Assembly: GCA_014706295.1 (NCBI GenBank)
Contig: JACSVZ010000016.1
Span: forward strand, 3,763,168-3,827,167
Source: Lycocorax pyrrhopterus obiensis
Lineage: Eukaryota > Chordata > Aves > Passeriformes > Paradisaeidae
Reading direction: 5' to 3'
Length of the DNA: 64,000 nucleotides
In this document: positions 48,839-61,900 of the stretch, piece by piece
Position numbering within the stretch: position 1 is the stretch's first letter
Layout of the letters: each line of letters opens with the position of its first letter
The notes under the pieces: model-generated
Seen by the model: only the letters and a program-made list of their open reading frames with translations
Database searches by the model: none
What the model was told of the DNA's origin: nothing
Translations under genes and position numbers: made by a program

Positions 48839-51800
48839 GCAATATTAATACAAAATTGCCACCTTTACTAGCATTCATGCAGGCACAGTGGGAGCCTGAC
48901 AGCTTGAGTGTCTCTGGCTTGAGCTCAGAGCAGATTTTGTGGCGATTGCACTGCAAACAGCTGGGGAAGGGCAGCTCTGAGCAGCAGTCAGAGGGCAGCT
49001 TGTGTGCACACTGACCAGCAGTGCTCTCTGGCAGCAGCCACAGCAGGAAAATGTGCAGTTCTCTGGTGCCCTTGCACTGCTGAACTGCGTAATGCTGTGG
49101 AGGGGAAGGTCAAATGGGAAAAGTAAAATACTCTTTCATTATCTCCCCGCTTAGGTTCCTCAAGATTACTTTCTACAAATGACTGTCATTTTGGGAAGGG
49201 GTCTGGTGCAAGAAACACACACCCCTGAGTGAGAGGAATGTTATGGTTTCCATACACAGCTGGCTCACTGCTCCCTGAGATTTTAAAGGGTATGAGCTGA
49301 ACTGTAATAACTTACAGAATGGTAAACTGGCATTGATTTTAGCTTTCCCTATTATGTCAGCTATAATTTACAATGATTTGAGAGCTCTTCAGATAACTGA
49401 GCCTTCCTGCACTGGAATGGAGCAGGCACCTCAGTAGAAAAGATAATGGGGGAAAGCTGAGAGTAGAAATGATCAGACCTCTCTGTATGTAGGCCACCCC
49501 TAAGAATTATAGCCCCAAAACACGCCTAGAAAGTGCAGTGATTTGTCTCTGGGAAAAAGAATTCAGAGACAACTTTTGTGGCATGCAGGAGAAAAGAGGT
49601 GGAAAGAAAAATGAGCACTGTCCTCCCACTTCAGATAATCTGGAGAGAAGAAGAAACAGGGTCTTGGTTCTGGGCATTAACCTCCATGAGAAGGAAAACT
49701 CGTGCTGTGCCACTTTATCTTTCCCCAGACCAAGATGAGGGTATTGATGCTCTGCAGCACATTTCCCTTTGCCCAGTACTGCTGAGGGAGATAGCTGTGC
49801 ATTAAACCATGAAAAAGATCTTGCTGTAGATTCACACTGCGGACAATTCTCAGCAGTAAACTACATTGCATGCTTTTCAAAAAACTACAGCTTGAGTCAT
49901 GTGGATATAGGAATATTTTGAAGGTGTTGATAGGAGAGTGTGCAGCCACTCTCTCTAAGACCTTTTGATCTCCCAGATCAAAAAGCCTGGGTTCCTGAGC
50001 ACAGAGATCAATTGATCAGTGCCTTATGACTTTGGATAAAGAATGATAATCACAGTGACAGGGAAGTTTGAGAAGGTATGTTAGTCAGAAAAACATTCGA
50101 ACTAAAGCCATCTCACAGTGTACTGCCACCTCCTGTATGACTTTTTTGCACTGTGGCGGGTTTGATAATCTCTGGACCTTGTGCTCTTAAATTAACTAAC
50201 TTGGTAAATTTTATGAACTTCAGGCCATGAGTGATGAACTTTTCCTACACTATTTAGTCCAAACAATTGCCTAAGTCCCAGAATTTGTGCCCTGGTTCTG
50301 CACAAAGCACAATCCTGTGCTCCCTGCACTGTGTGGATGGACAATGCAGACACACATACACGGATGTGGCTTAGCTTTAGACATTTGAATATCCAATCTT
50401 GACCGTATTCTACTCAAATTTACTTTTGTCTTCTTATAGAGACTATAATGGGAGAGAAAAAGGAAAGGCTAATTAGTATTTATTGTTTCCCTGAAAACAA
50501 CTACCTCTAAACAGACAAATCTGTTACTGGAGTAAAAATATGTGAGATAATCCAGTGCATTCAAATTTGAGTTCATCCCATCTTTTGAGTTGACAACTAA
50601 TGTAATTCACTGAAGACAGAGACAGTGGAAGAGTCTCAGGGATCTTTTGAAGAGAATTAACTCTGGTCAAAATAGAGTTTTATCTGTGCCAGAGCCTAAA
50701 CTGAACACATGTGAAATTTAGGCTCTAACAAGACAGATCAGTGTTCCATAAATTGCCCTGATCTTTACAGTATGCTGAGCAAAACCATTAGAGGCAAATG
50801 CTCTCCGATCTGGTGTTCTTGAAGCCTAACTTATTTTTCCTGTGTCTGATTCAAGATGCAGGAAGCTTGTGTCCCCTTTCAGTTCTTAAGATTATCATAC
50901 CAACCATCCTTTTTTTTACCTAAAAAAGGAAAATGAAGCTACCCCAAATTAACAGATCAATGTGAATACAGCCACAAAATATACATATATATATATTAAG
51001 CTGCTTGGCAATCATATAGTTTCAGCAAATCTATTGACTTAGTTTTTATTATTCTTTCTTTATAAGTAGTAATGTTTCACTCCTTGAAACCTCATCATCC
51101 TTGGGTCTTGTTCTGAATTCTTTTCAATTCTACCTCTTAAAACAACAGAGTTTTCTTCTGTTATCTGGAACTTTGTATCTCAACTAATTTTTAGCAGTGC
51201 ATCCTGTTGATAATTGGGCTGATCTCAGGAATCAGTTAATATCTGAATATTCTCAACATTTTCTCAGAGGCTCATGTGATTGTGGACACTGGTCTGAGTC
51301 ATGGAAGCAAGTTTCTATATGTTACTTTTAATGTGTTTCATTAAAGCTCTAAGTCCTCCTGTCATAGACCTCAGATAAAGATGTCATGCTGATACTAGAA
51401 GTGTCAACTTAAGTGTTTCAAAATATTATGTATTGTTGACAAAGCTGAGCTCTTAACAAGCTGTTTTTGGGACTCATCACATTGGATTTGTGGGCCCTTA
51501 AACTTTCTTCAGTCGAAGAGGTTGTGTCCCTAGCCTCTTCCATATGAGCATCCTGGGCACAACTCTTTCTCTTACCCTCCCTGAAGTAGGACCCTGCTGC
51601 CAAGAGGGTGCTCTGAAGTGGCTTCAAAACTCCATTTCCTGAGGCTGCAACCCTGTGAGCACTCAGGGTTTTCTGTCAACCTCTTTGGGAATGTATGGCC
51701 ACCAAAGCAAAAGGGCACTCAAGGTCTGAGAGGGCTCCAAAATACCACCACATTCACTTATTTAGATCTGTGCACCTACTTGTCACTCATTGCTTGCATT

Positions 51801-52671
51801 CATTTATGCACAGCTACTTCCTTCCTGCTCTTCAGTATTCCCAGCTGTGAACAGTCAGGGTCCTACTGGCAAAATGCATTGCACCTTTTTTCAATAGTGG
51901 AAACTCCTCCTTTTCCCTATGCCACCATATTTTTGGGGTTTTTACTAATCAAATCGTATTTCTTTACCGCAAACACGTAACTCTGACATCCTTTCCCTCT
52001 GCATGGATTTGCTGTACCTGTACCTGATTCTTTCAATTCCAGCTCTCTGTGGTTACAGTGCCCAGACAACATCTCAGCCTTGCTTGGCTATTGTTGATTT
52101 ACCAAACTCCCTCCTCTGTGTTGCAGTCCCTCCATCCTCACATCTGACTGCTGCAGTTCAGCCTCAGCCATCCCCTGCTCACTTGGAAAGGCACTCAGTT
52201 CCAGGCTGGCCTTTTAGTAGTGCTTTGATGAATGGAATATGACTTGTGTTTCACACTTAATGCAATTTAGGAGGCAGCAGTTTGAGATACTAGAAAACTT
52301 GGCAATAAAATGCCAATTAGGTGTGACTTAACACAGCCTATTAACGCAGTGCTTGAAATACCCAATGTTCTCCTACTATTCCTTATTATTGAATTGTATC
52401 CATTTAATCCCATTATGCCCTCCTGATAAAGAGATTATTCAGTTCTTTGCTTCCTTGTTCACTCCATGGTTCTCCATGGTGCTTTTTACAGGCTCTTCTT
52501 GGCTCCACACTGCTGTGACCAGCTGCTCTGGTACCAAACTCAACTCATTTAAAGCAAGCTCTGATGTAGCTGTACTGTAACACAACAGCTGTGAATAAAA
52601 CTGAGGCATATCTTTTGATGATGAAGTTTCCAACTGGATATTGTGTAAAATTTTAAACAAGCATGGTGAAA

Positions 52672-52838
52672 TACCAGAGCAGGCTGGTGATTGTGGGCTC
52701 TCCATCCCTGGAGGTACAGAAAACTTGACTGGACTGACATTGAACAAACAGCTCTGAGGTTGGCCCTGCTTTGGGCAGGAGGCTGAACTGGATGGACGTC
52801 CAGAGGTCCCCTCCAGAATAAATTATATTATTCTACTG
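52672..52838 (+). mobile_element. 5'-truncated CR1 LINE, 3' end
   Basis: The stretch carries the usual order of the avian/reptile CR1 3' end: a CTCCATCCCTGGAGG block at about 52699, then GACTGGAC, then CCCTGC...GGGCAGGAGGCTGAACTGGATGGA, then CCAGAGGTCCCCTCCAGAATAA, and a degenerate ATTCTAT-like tail. Only about 170 bases remain, which is typical because CR1 copies are heavily 5'-truncated. The reverse-transcriptase region is absent. Orientation is plus. Confidence 0.9.
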
Positions 52839-52868
52839 TTAAAATGGCACAAACCCATCAGTTTTTTG

Positions 52869-52869
<1 letters not shown>

Positions 52870-52908
<39 letters not shown>
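52870..52908. repeat. AAT trinucleotide microsatellite
   Basis: About thirteen uninterrupted TAA/AAT units, lying about 30 bases downstream of the CR1 3' end. It may have grown from the A/T-rich CR1 tail or arisen independently. It is a likely polymorphic locus. Confidence 0.95.
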
Positions 52909-52909
52909 T

Positions 52910-55900
52910 TTATTTACTGATTTATTCACCTGTCTTTTAAAAATGTTTTCAAATAAAATATACTAGAGTAGGAGAGATTTGGTCTCTCTGACTAGACATC
53001 CAGTGTAGGCATGCTGCCCTGGAGTTTCTATTTTGACTATATCATAAACTTAGGTGTCTGAACAGAGATGCTGCCAACTGCTGCTAAGATACATCAACAA
53101 CGTAAAACAGATACAGAAATTACTCCACCTTGCCCACACATTAAACAGTTGTATTTTAGACTGCATCCTATCTCCAGCAGTTTAAAATTGTACCTGATGC
53201 TTTAACTGCCTGAAGTACACCTGGAGCCCAGCCCCTTTACATGGCCTATGGAAAAGGCCCTTCACAAAATACAAGAAACTGAAAGGCCTGCCCATGATTG
53301 TTCTAAGCAGTAAGCAAAATAAAATCCATGTTCTGCATTTTTAACTGCAGTGCACTGCACACAGGTGGTACCTGGGACAGGCACTGGCACCGTGGCCTTG
53401 TGGACTTTACAGAAAAAAAGCACAAAGCAAGTGGTAGTTGCACACTCTGACTGAGGAACCAAGGCACAGAGACGTGTCCCTTGCTGTTATCAGCCAGTTT
53501 TTGGTTCCCTCCTATTTTCTCCAATGCCTTTTTCCTATTTCCTTGTCCCAAAAGATACTCCTGCTGGAAATTTAAAATGACAACACAGAACCCTTTTTTT
53601 TTTTTTGAGGTACAAACCTCTCCTCCACACCTGGCACAGCGTCTGATATTTATTGCTGCCATAAAGAAGATGGTAACATTCTTCATGCATGGGAGTTTTG
53701 TTGATTTAATGGCAGTTTTAAAAGCATTGAACTTCCTTATGCTTAACCCATGGTTTCTTCCTCACCCCCAGCCCTGCCTCACGAGCTTATTTTTGGTTTC
53801 AATCAAGGGCTTTTTCATCCATATAAGCCAGAGTTCTGGAAGTGTTTCACATGGACAGAGGTACTTTGCTGGGCTCCTGTCCCAAGCTAACTGTCACCAG
53901 CCAGCATCTTTGTGTCACCTGGACCAGCTCACAGCACCGTGCTTTGTCACGCTGCATTTTAGTGCTCGGGATTGGGAGCTACCCTAATGACTAGTGGCAG
54001 ACAATTTAAAAAGTATTTTTTATACTGAAGGTTTGGTGGAAGACGAAAGAAGGCCAGTACAGTATTCTTGATAGTTTGCTATGATGCAGGGAAAAATACG
54101 GTTTTCATCATGATAATTTAATGAATCTTGAATAGGAGTGCTCTGGAGGTTTGGGAAGTGTCTTTCCTAAGGCATGGAAAAGCCTTCATTTAAACAGGTA
54201 ATACTTTTGACTTGTAACTGTATCTTTGCAGCAAGCAGACAGCTAGGTTATCTTTGTGTTTATCAGAGTTCACACTGGATTGTGGGTTTGTAATTCTCTT
54301 TAGAAAAGAGTCTCTGCTCCTGTGCTAACTGCGGTTATTCAAAGGCACTGCAATCTATCAAAGCTCATTTCTTAGTTGTGATGATCACATTCTTGAGCTT
54401 ACTGGCTTATGAAGAATAAGCCACTTGCCTGTCCTCTAAAATTGCCACATTCTTGCTGGAGAAGGGAGGAAAACACAGAAATGTATGAAGTTCACAACAC
54501 CCAGGTGTCAGTGGATAGCAGATAAGGCTCTGGATGATTTCTTCCTCCTTGATCATGCACAAGCCCCTCTCAACTCTCTGTATTGATCTTCCTCGAGGGC
54601 CATCCTTGCAGAAGAAGACAGAGATTGAGGAGGAGCAAAGCAGCAGAACAGCACAAGCTGGAGCCCAGGGACAAAAAAAAGTCTGAGAGACTGGAAACTG
54701 GGCAACAACAGGTCTGAGGAGATGAAGGAGAAGTTGCTGCAGCTTACCAGGCTCTGCTCACTAGAGCAGAGCAGCAGTTCCAGAGTCTGCAACAACACAT
54801 GGCATTTTCTGGAATCGTCATTTCTTTTACGAAAGCAAAAATTTCTAAAGGCAAGACAAAACCCCTTTCCCTTCCCAGACTGCCTGGCTGTGCAAAGAAT
54901 GCTACCATAAAGCACTGGCTTGAGTGATAAATACAGTGCTCGTTGATTATGTCAGTACACAGATGATGAAGTCTGAGGGAGGGAGAGGACAGGGGGTTAC
55001 TTGTCAAAAAATTGAGGCTTAAAAATACCAGAAATAAAGGTGCTCGTCTAATCTCAATTTGGCCCCTTTTTTGCTGTGAAGGATACAATATTGTATTACA
55101 TCACTACCCCTGTATTTTTTACTTCAAGAGGGAACAAATCTAGCCCCAAGGGCCTAAGCAAAAAAATGAAATGAAATCACGCAATGGCTGAGCAGGTTCA
55201 CACAATTGTTTACAACTGTCAGCCTCCCAAATATCTTCCATTTGTTTCTGGACTCCATGGCCAAGGTCTGGATTAGGAGTGTTCAGAGGATCAATAAGAG
55301 CATCAATAATGTCAACAATCTGTTACCACACGAATCTGACCCATAAGAGTTTCTTTCTTATTGTGAGAACTTGGGAGAATGCTTTTTAAAGGCCTTTGCT
55401 TCCTTCTGAGTGAGACCCCAGCTCAACAGCTGCCTCAGAAGGTGAGAATGGATATGCTTGAGCGAGTACTGGATAAAAGCCACGGGGAAAAATTCTCCTT
55501 AATATTCCCACAGAGTATGAATCAGCTGCTTGGCTGTATGCAAGACAGGAATCCAAGCTGGGAACCCAGAGGTAATGTTCTGCCTTCGGGACAGGCAGAG
55601 GTCAGTGATGTCACTAAACCTGGGGTCCCTCCCTCACGCTTTTAATACCACAGAAAAATGTTTCCAACAGGTTTTAAACACTAAGAGAACAAAGGATGAC
55701 ACTAGAGTGTCAAATCCCTCTAAGGCTATGAGTACAGAGAGTCATATTTTATTTCCCCAAATGCTTTTGATAATAAAGAATCAGTATCCAATCGACAACA
55801 AAATAAGATGAAAGTTTGTTCAACCCACGAACCAAAAGACCCCATGGTATTAGTTCTAAATGTGCACCAGATAATTTTAACTTCCCCTTGGTGTAGGCTT

Positions 55901-58900
55901 GCAAGTTTAGCAAATACAAATATTGCACTGCTGATCAAAAATGCCTGAAATAATACAGATTCTGGGCCCACAGATATAACACAGAAATTTGTTAAATCAG
56001 AAGTGCAATCGAAGAATACACATTTTTGCACCTGGAGCTCATCAATTCGGGACTTTAGACAGACTCATACTAGGAAAACTTTGGAGAATTTGGATATTTT
56101 AATACATCATGAATCTTAAAGAAATACAAATCGTATATCATATGTATTTACATATATCAATACCGTGAATACTAGTATTTTGGTTTAAGACATATTATTA
56201 AGGATAATGAAAAATATGATTAAAAACAAAATAGTAACGAAGATTTCTAAGACCTTTTCTTCAGATGAGCACATTTATGAAAAAGTAAACTGTCTGGAAA
56301 ATATTCACACCGTCCCTGAAGCAATCAATAAATAAATGTAATAAAGAAATGAAGAGCATACTGTAATTCTGAGTACAGCAAAGGCATTGGAATTCCGCAA
56401 CTTGGTTACCTTTTTGCCATGAGCAGCTAATTTAACCTGTCTCTCACTTCTTGGTTTTCCTGTTAGTAAAATAGGAATTGCTTACTTCAAAAACATGTTA
56501 TGAAGAAGAAATGTTATCAAAATTATTGAGGTAGGTAAGGTCCTGTCAGGATATAGTAAACCATCCTCACAGCGAGGGGTGCTGTGACAACCTGGCAATT
56601 GTGAAATTGAAGATTCAGCATTGTTGATAGAGTGAGATTAGAAAGGTCATAACACTGCAAGCTGGCATTTTTTTCATATTTGGCATCAGGGGAGATTGCC
56701 TCCATAGCACACCTGCCTAGCTCAATATTGATTTGGCTTCTCTGATTACAAATGGAATGTAAACTGATTAGAAAACAATTAGGAGTAAATCTATATGAAC
56801 AGGGGTTTTTTTCTCTTCTTTCTTCTTGGGCAGTTAGCTTGATGTGACATGCAGGAATTTGACTTTTACTTTGCCACTGACTGGCTAAAGGCAGGCAACA
56901 AGACAATGAGTTATCATTGCCAATTCAGCTATGAACTGTGAAAATAAAAGGCTTTATTCATTCTATTCCTCAAGGCTGAAAACCTCTGCCATCTTTAGTG
57001 GCTTTACAAAGGAACAAGAAAAACCCAGGTATGGCTTCTTAAGAAAATGCTCCCTTATTACCTCTGACCTTTGTACAATCCTGTTGAAGCTGTGCTGATA
57101 ATACAGTCTCTTGTTGGTCCCTTCAGTTGCTCACTTAAATACTGATGTCACAGTCTAAAGGAAAAGTTGCCATGGATTCACAGTAACTGCCTGACCTGAA
57201 AAAAGAGTCCAATAATGATGAAGGCTAAAAGAAGTTTTGCTTTTAAATTTGTCACCAGGAACTAATGGTTAGTGCTATTCCACTCACAGTTTGCATGTGC
57301 TCCTATGCCACACGAAAATTTCCCTGGACAAATAGCAACTTTTTTGTTCTGTGAGCAGCAGAACGAACAAAGTCTGGGTCTGTGCAGATTTGTACACTGT
57401 GTTCCTGAATTCACCCCCTGCTCTGCAGAACTCCCATGTTTTTACCACGCTCCCAATGCTCACTGCCTCCCCCACATCCTGTATGTGCAGTTATACAACA
57501 CTCAAGCTATTCCAGGGGTGACTCATCATCTCTAGCTACTATATATATCAGAATAGATAAGAATATGTGTGTGTATAGCTATATATAACTGTATATATCA
57601 GAATATTTAGTACCCTATTTAAGAATCTGCATACATTGGGACAGTAAAATTCAGCCCACCCAGCTTTCTCACCCAAGTTGATAGCTTGTTTCCTTCCGAT
57701 GTACACCTGAAGATTTTTCACAGAAAGCGTGGGAACGTCATGCCTTTGGAAATATTGCTCATTTCTAACAGGGCAGCAACAGAGGCAAAAAGAAACAGCC
57801 CAGTGTTAAAACCCTGCTTGAGATACTTAGGTGACATAAGTGGTTTATTCTGAGGTATGGCTCAAAACAGACACAGATCTAGATAAACTCATCTGGTACA
57901 AGATGATGTTGCAGCTGCTACTTAGCACTAGGCCGTAAATGCTCTGTGCCATTACCTGGGTATTGGGCACTGATATTTCCTTTACTTGAAGAACCCCTAA
58001 GTTACAGTGCTGCAGCTTGGATGAGGAGAAGCAACTGAAGTCCTTAGGTTGCTACATGAAGGAGCTAATGGCAACTAGCTCACAATCCTTTCCCTTCCTT
58101 TCCTATAATTTCCATGTTGTTTCATCAGAGGTATCTGGCAATTAGAGCTTGATGGTTCTCCTAATATCAAGGACCAGAAGACAACTTCAGAGGGCCTATA
58201 AGATGGGTAATTCCGTCTTTCTTGTTCAGAATAATTGAAAAAAAATTAAAAAAAAATATTTGGCATGCTAGAAGAGGTCTTCACTTGACACAAGAATCTA
58301 AAGATTTTAAAGAGTCCACTGCTTTGTCCCTTGGTTATGGGAAAAAACCCACCATCTTATATCTTATGGTTTTAAAGTCTAAATACCTGTTACATCAACT
58401 CTCTGCTTGTCATGAATCAGCTTTTTAACCTGTATTTTCTCCCTAAGTTAAGAGCAGCTTTCAGATGTCATGAAAAGCTGGCAGTTTCTGCATAGCTAAC
58501 TCTTCAAGCTGGTACCTCAGAAAGCTGGACAAGAAGCCAGGCTGTGGCCTCCACATGTCACAACATTCTCCTATGCTGTGAAGGGAGAGGGCTCTCAAGT
58601 TTCACACTGGACAGTGGAAGTAGTTTAAGATTTAAAGTACTTAAAAATTGCTATTTTTGTTATGTACCACTAATATTTATGCTGTCACCAAAGAAATTTC
58701 TTCCTATTTGACCGAAGAAGCATTTGTTGCATGTCAAGCTTAGATTTGTGATAACCTTTGTTGTTTCTTTACTTTTATGTTCCTAAGCTTTGTGAGGGAT
58801 ATAAGTACAGAAATGCCACTTAGTAAACTTGAACAGTTCTTAAGACAGAGTATTTTCTTGTGATATAGACAAGGGTCCTTATTCCCTTTACCACTTTTGG

Positions 58901-61900
58901 CTAACATTTATTCATTCTGCCTCCATGTAATGTACTCCTAAAGCTACCAGCATAGGCTTTCTAGATCATCTCCCTGTGTGTGCCACTGCTTTATTTTCCT
59001 TTACTTCTTATTTTCTAAAACAAACATCTCCACATCACACTCGTGATCACTACTGAGAGTCACTTGCAGAATAAAGTTCAGCCACTCTACGATTTCCTAA
59101 GTCACTGCTTTTCTTCTGTTGCAGAAAAGTGAGAGAGCACTGAATTCAAATTATACTTAAACAGAATGTGGACATGCAGGGCCAAGACTTGTTGAAATTA
59201 CAGTACTCCAAGCTACTATTGGCAAACATATTTTGGACTAATGCTGCTTTAATTCTCCCAGGGCACGCAGCCCTGAAGAAAGGGAAAGAACACGGCCAAG
59301 AAAAAGCAGCATTCCTGGCTGTAGCAAATGACTTAGGATGGAAGCTCATAGAAAATGAGGGGAAGAGAGGCACAGTGGGAAAAGGAAGAGACAGGAAACA
59401 TTAACATTCTTGCAATTTAGGTGGATTAGACCATTACTTTGAAGACTTGAATTTTCCACTGATCACAGAGAAAAATGGAAGCTATTTTGACTGAAAGAAA
59501 ACACAGTCACATAATGAATTTCTACTTAAGTATAATGGCAGTACTGCAGTGCATCCATAAATAAAGTATTCTCCAATTAAACAGAGACATTTCATTCCTC
59601 CTTCCACCAAACACTGAATAAAAAGAAAAGATCACTTGTCCTCTTCTAACCTAGACTTATATCTAAAGTGTATATGTAACCTAAAACCCTAAATCAATGT
59701 AATGCAATCAGAAAGTGCTGACACAGAACACTGGCATGAAAAACTTCTCTTGGCCTTTTAGATCGTCCAGATTTAAAGGCAACAGATGACACATTCCTTC
59801 CTTTTTAACAAATAACTGTTTGTTTGACTGATTTTGACCTGTATGGAAGTATTCTTCCTGGGTCATGCAGTTTGTTCCTCAGTTGCAAGTCCATCAGTGT
59901 GATGACTGTGAAGATTCAGACATAAAAGCATAGGGGCAAAATAGAAAAAATCTCACTATCTTGACTGTTATTTCTACAAGGGAGCTCAGGCAGGCAGACA
60001 CCTTTTTCCCAATTCATTTAATTGTGGTGCAGGCCCTGCTCAGTTACAGTGTGGTTCTAGTGTTCTTCCAGAATTTACTTTTTGCCAAAAACGTCACTGA
60101 AGTGGCAAAAGGCAAACTAGAATAGACACACTTATGAGATACTTTTTCATTGCTAGTTAGATGAAAAGTCAAGCTTTAATTATTTCTGAAATGCAATAAT
60201 TTCTCCCTTTGGGTCACCTCTCAGATATATCCATGGGTCATACTGCAGCCTGCTCATCCTGGTTTCCAGAATTTAAGACGAGGTGTTTGTTGAAATGATT
60301 TTAACCAGAACAGAACATGCAGCCTGAAGTGAACACAGTGAATATTTTAGCATGCTAGGTTTGCTGCTCTGCACCTTCAGCCACTTCTGGAGAAGCTTGT
60401 AAGTAACTACCACCTCTGCAGTAAGGACTTCATGGAACATATGGAATTTGTGATGCTCTGATGGATTGGTATAAAAGCACATTATCGCCCTTAAACATTT
60501 GCTGGTAGATTTCCATGTTCATAGTTTGGATGTTTATTGGAGATGTAGGAGCAGCAGCAGAATACAGAAGTGGTCATATTTTTACAAGTGTGTGAAGGAA
60601 CAAGGGGAGCCATAAGTTTCAAAAACTGATGTCTCTCCTTTCAAATGTTTGGGTACGTGAAAGGTGTCCTGCAATTTTGCCAAATTTAGCTTGTTTCTTA
60701 AGTTTTATTTACTAGCAATCCTCAGAGAGGGATTCAAATGTGAGCCATTTACAGGGAACTTCTCAATATATGAGAAGCTAAGACTTGTTTTGGTGTATCT
60801 ACATCTCCTTTCACTTTGTGAACATTCATTTTTCACAAATCATGCTGATTGATAATCTATACTATGTGTTCAGATTTCACGTGTGTAGCAGTGAAATATG
60901 TAACTCCTTTATGGAAAACAAAACGAACAATGAAACCCAGATAGAAAACATATCCACTAGTGCGAACAGAACCAAAAGTCACGATCCCAAACCCTCCCAG
61001 GGACAGCAAACTGTAGGACTACAGGTGTCAAGGAATTCTTGGATGATGTTTGCAACTCTGCCTACGTTATTCTTGGGAAAATGCCTTTGGTTGCTCAAAG
61101 GGATCAGCTCTGTGAGGCATGATATGAGCCCTACTACAGAGGGCTGCTATAAGATACCATATTGGAAAAGTTAGATAGACATATGAAAAAAAAAATTATC
61201 TTGGCCCAGTTCAGCAGCCTTGAACCTCCAGGGACAGCCACTATGGAGCAGTACTTGCTTTCACATGGAGGTGATTTGGGCTTTCAAACTCTTCAGGGTG
61301 TTCTCATCCATGAGATTGACTCACTGCTGAATTTTGACGCTTTCTTGGGCAGACACAGCACTGAACTGCAGAGTCCTTTTGCAGATCTACTTCTGTCCTA
61401 ATACTGAGATTATTTCCATTGCTGAACGCAGAATAGCAACATTTAGCAACATTCTCCATTTCTCCATTCTTTCTCCTTCCAAAGCACTCAGCTTCTTTGA
61501 TGGCAGTTCTGTGTATCTGCTTGATCCCTGCAGACACGTGGAAGAACCGTTTGTGAATCCCAGGATGGGATTTAGCATTAAGAGACAAATAGCTTTTTGT
61601 GTGCAGAGCAGAGAAAATTGGCAGCAGGCAATGTGTGAGGAGCCAAGAAAATAAATGCTTCATGGCTACCTATTCTTCCTCTCCTCCTTATCTTAAAGAC
61701 TTTCAAGGACTTTGGATGCTCTGCAGTTTAAATGATTAGCCTAAAGTCCCAAATTCAGCATCTGAGATGGAAAGTATTCAAATTGCTTCTGTGCTCTTGC
61801 TTCACTCAAATAGCTCTTGTATTTTCTTGAGAGGTGCTCACCGAATTATGCCACTCCATTAGCTAACCACACATGACACAGTATGTGTGAAATGCCCCAC

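Larger units (their letters stand above)
45735..52671. other. Intergenic sequence: no gene seen
   Basis: AT-rich sequence with short unrecognised open frames. It contains local duplications at about 47772-47812 and 48741-48838, listed separately, and an AT-dinucleotide stretch near 50985. No CR1, LTR, tRNA or exon signature was found. Confidence 0.6.

Noticed and set aside
53481..53987. A 168-codon plus-strand frame
   Set aside because: It runs through a T-tract giving poly-Phe, has no recognisable domain and no exon context. Probably chance.
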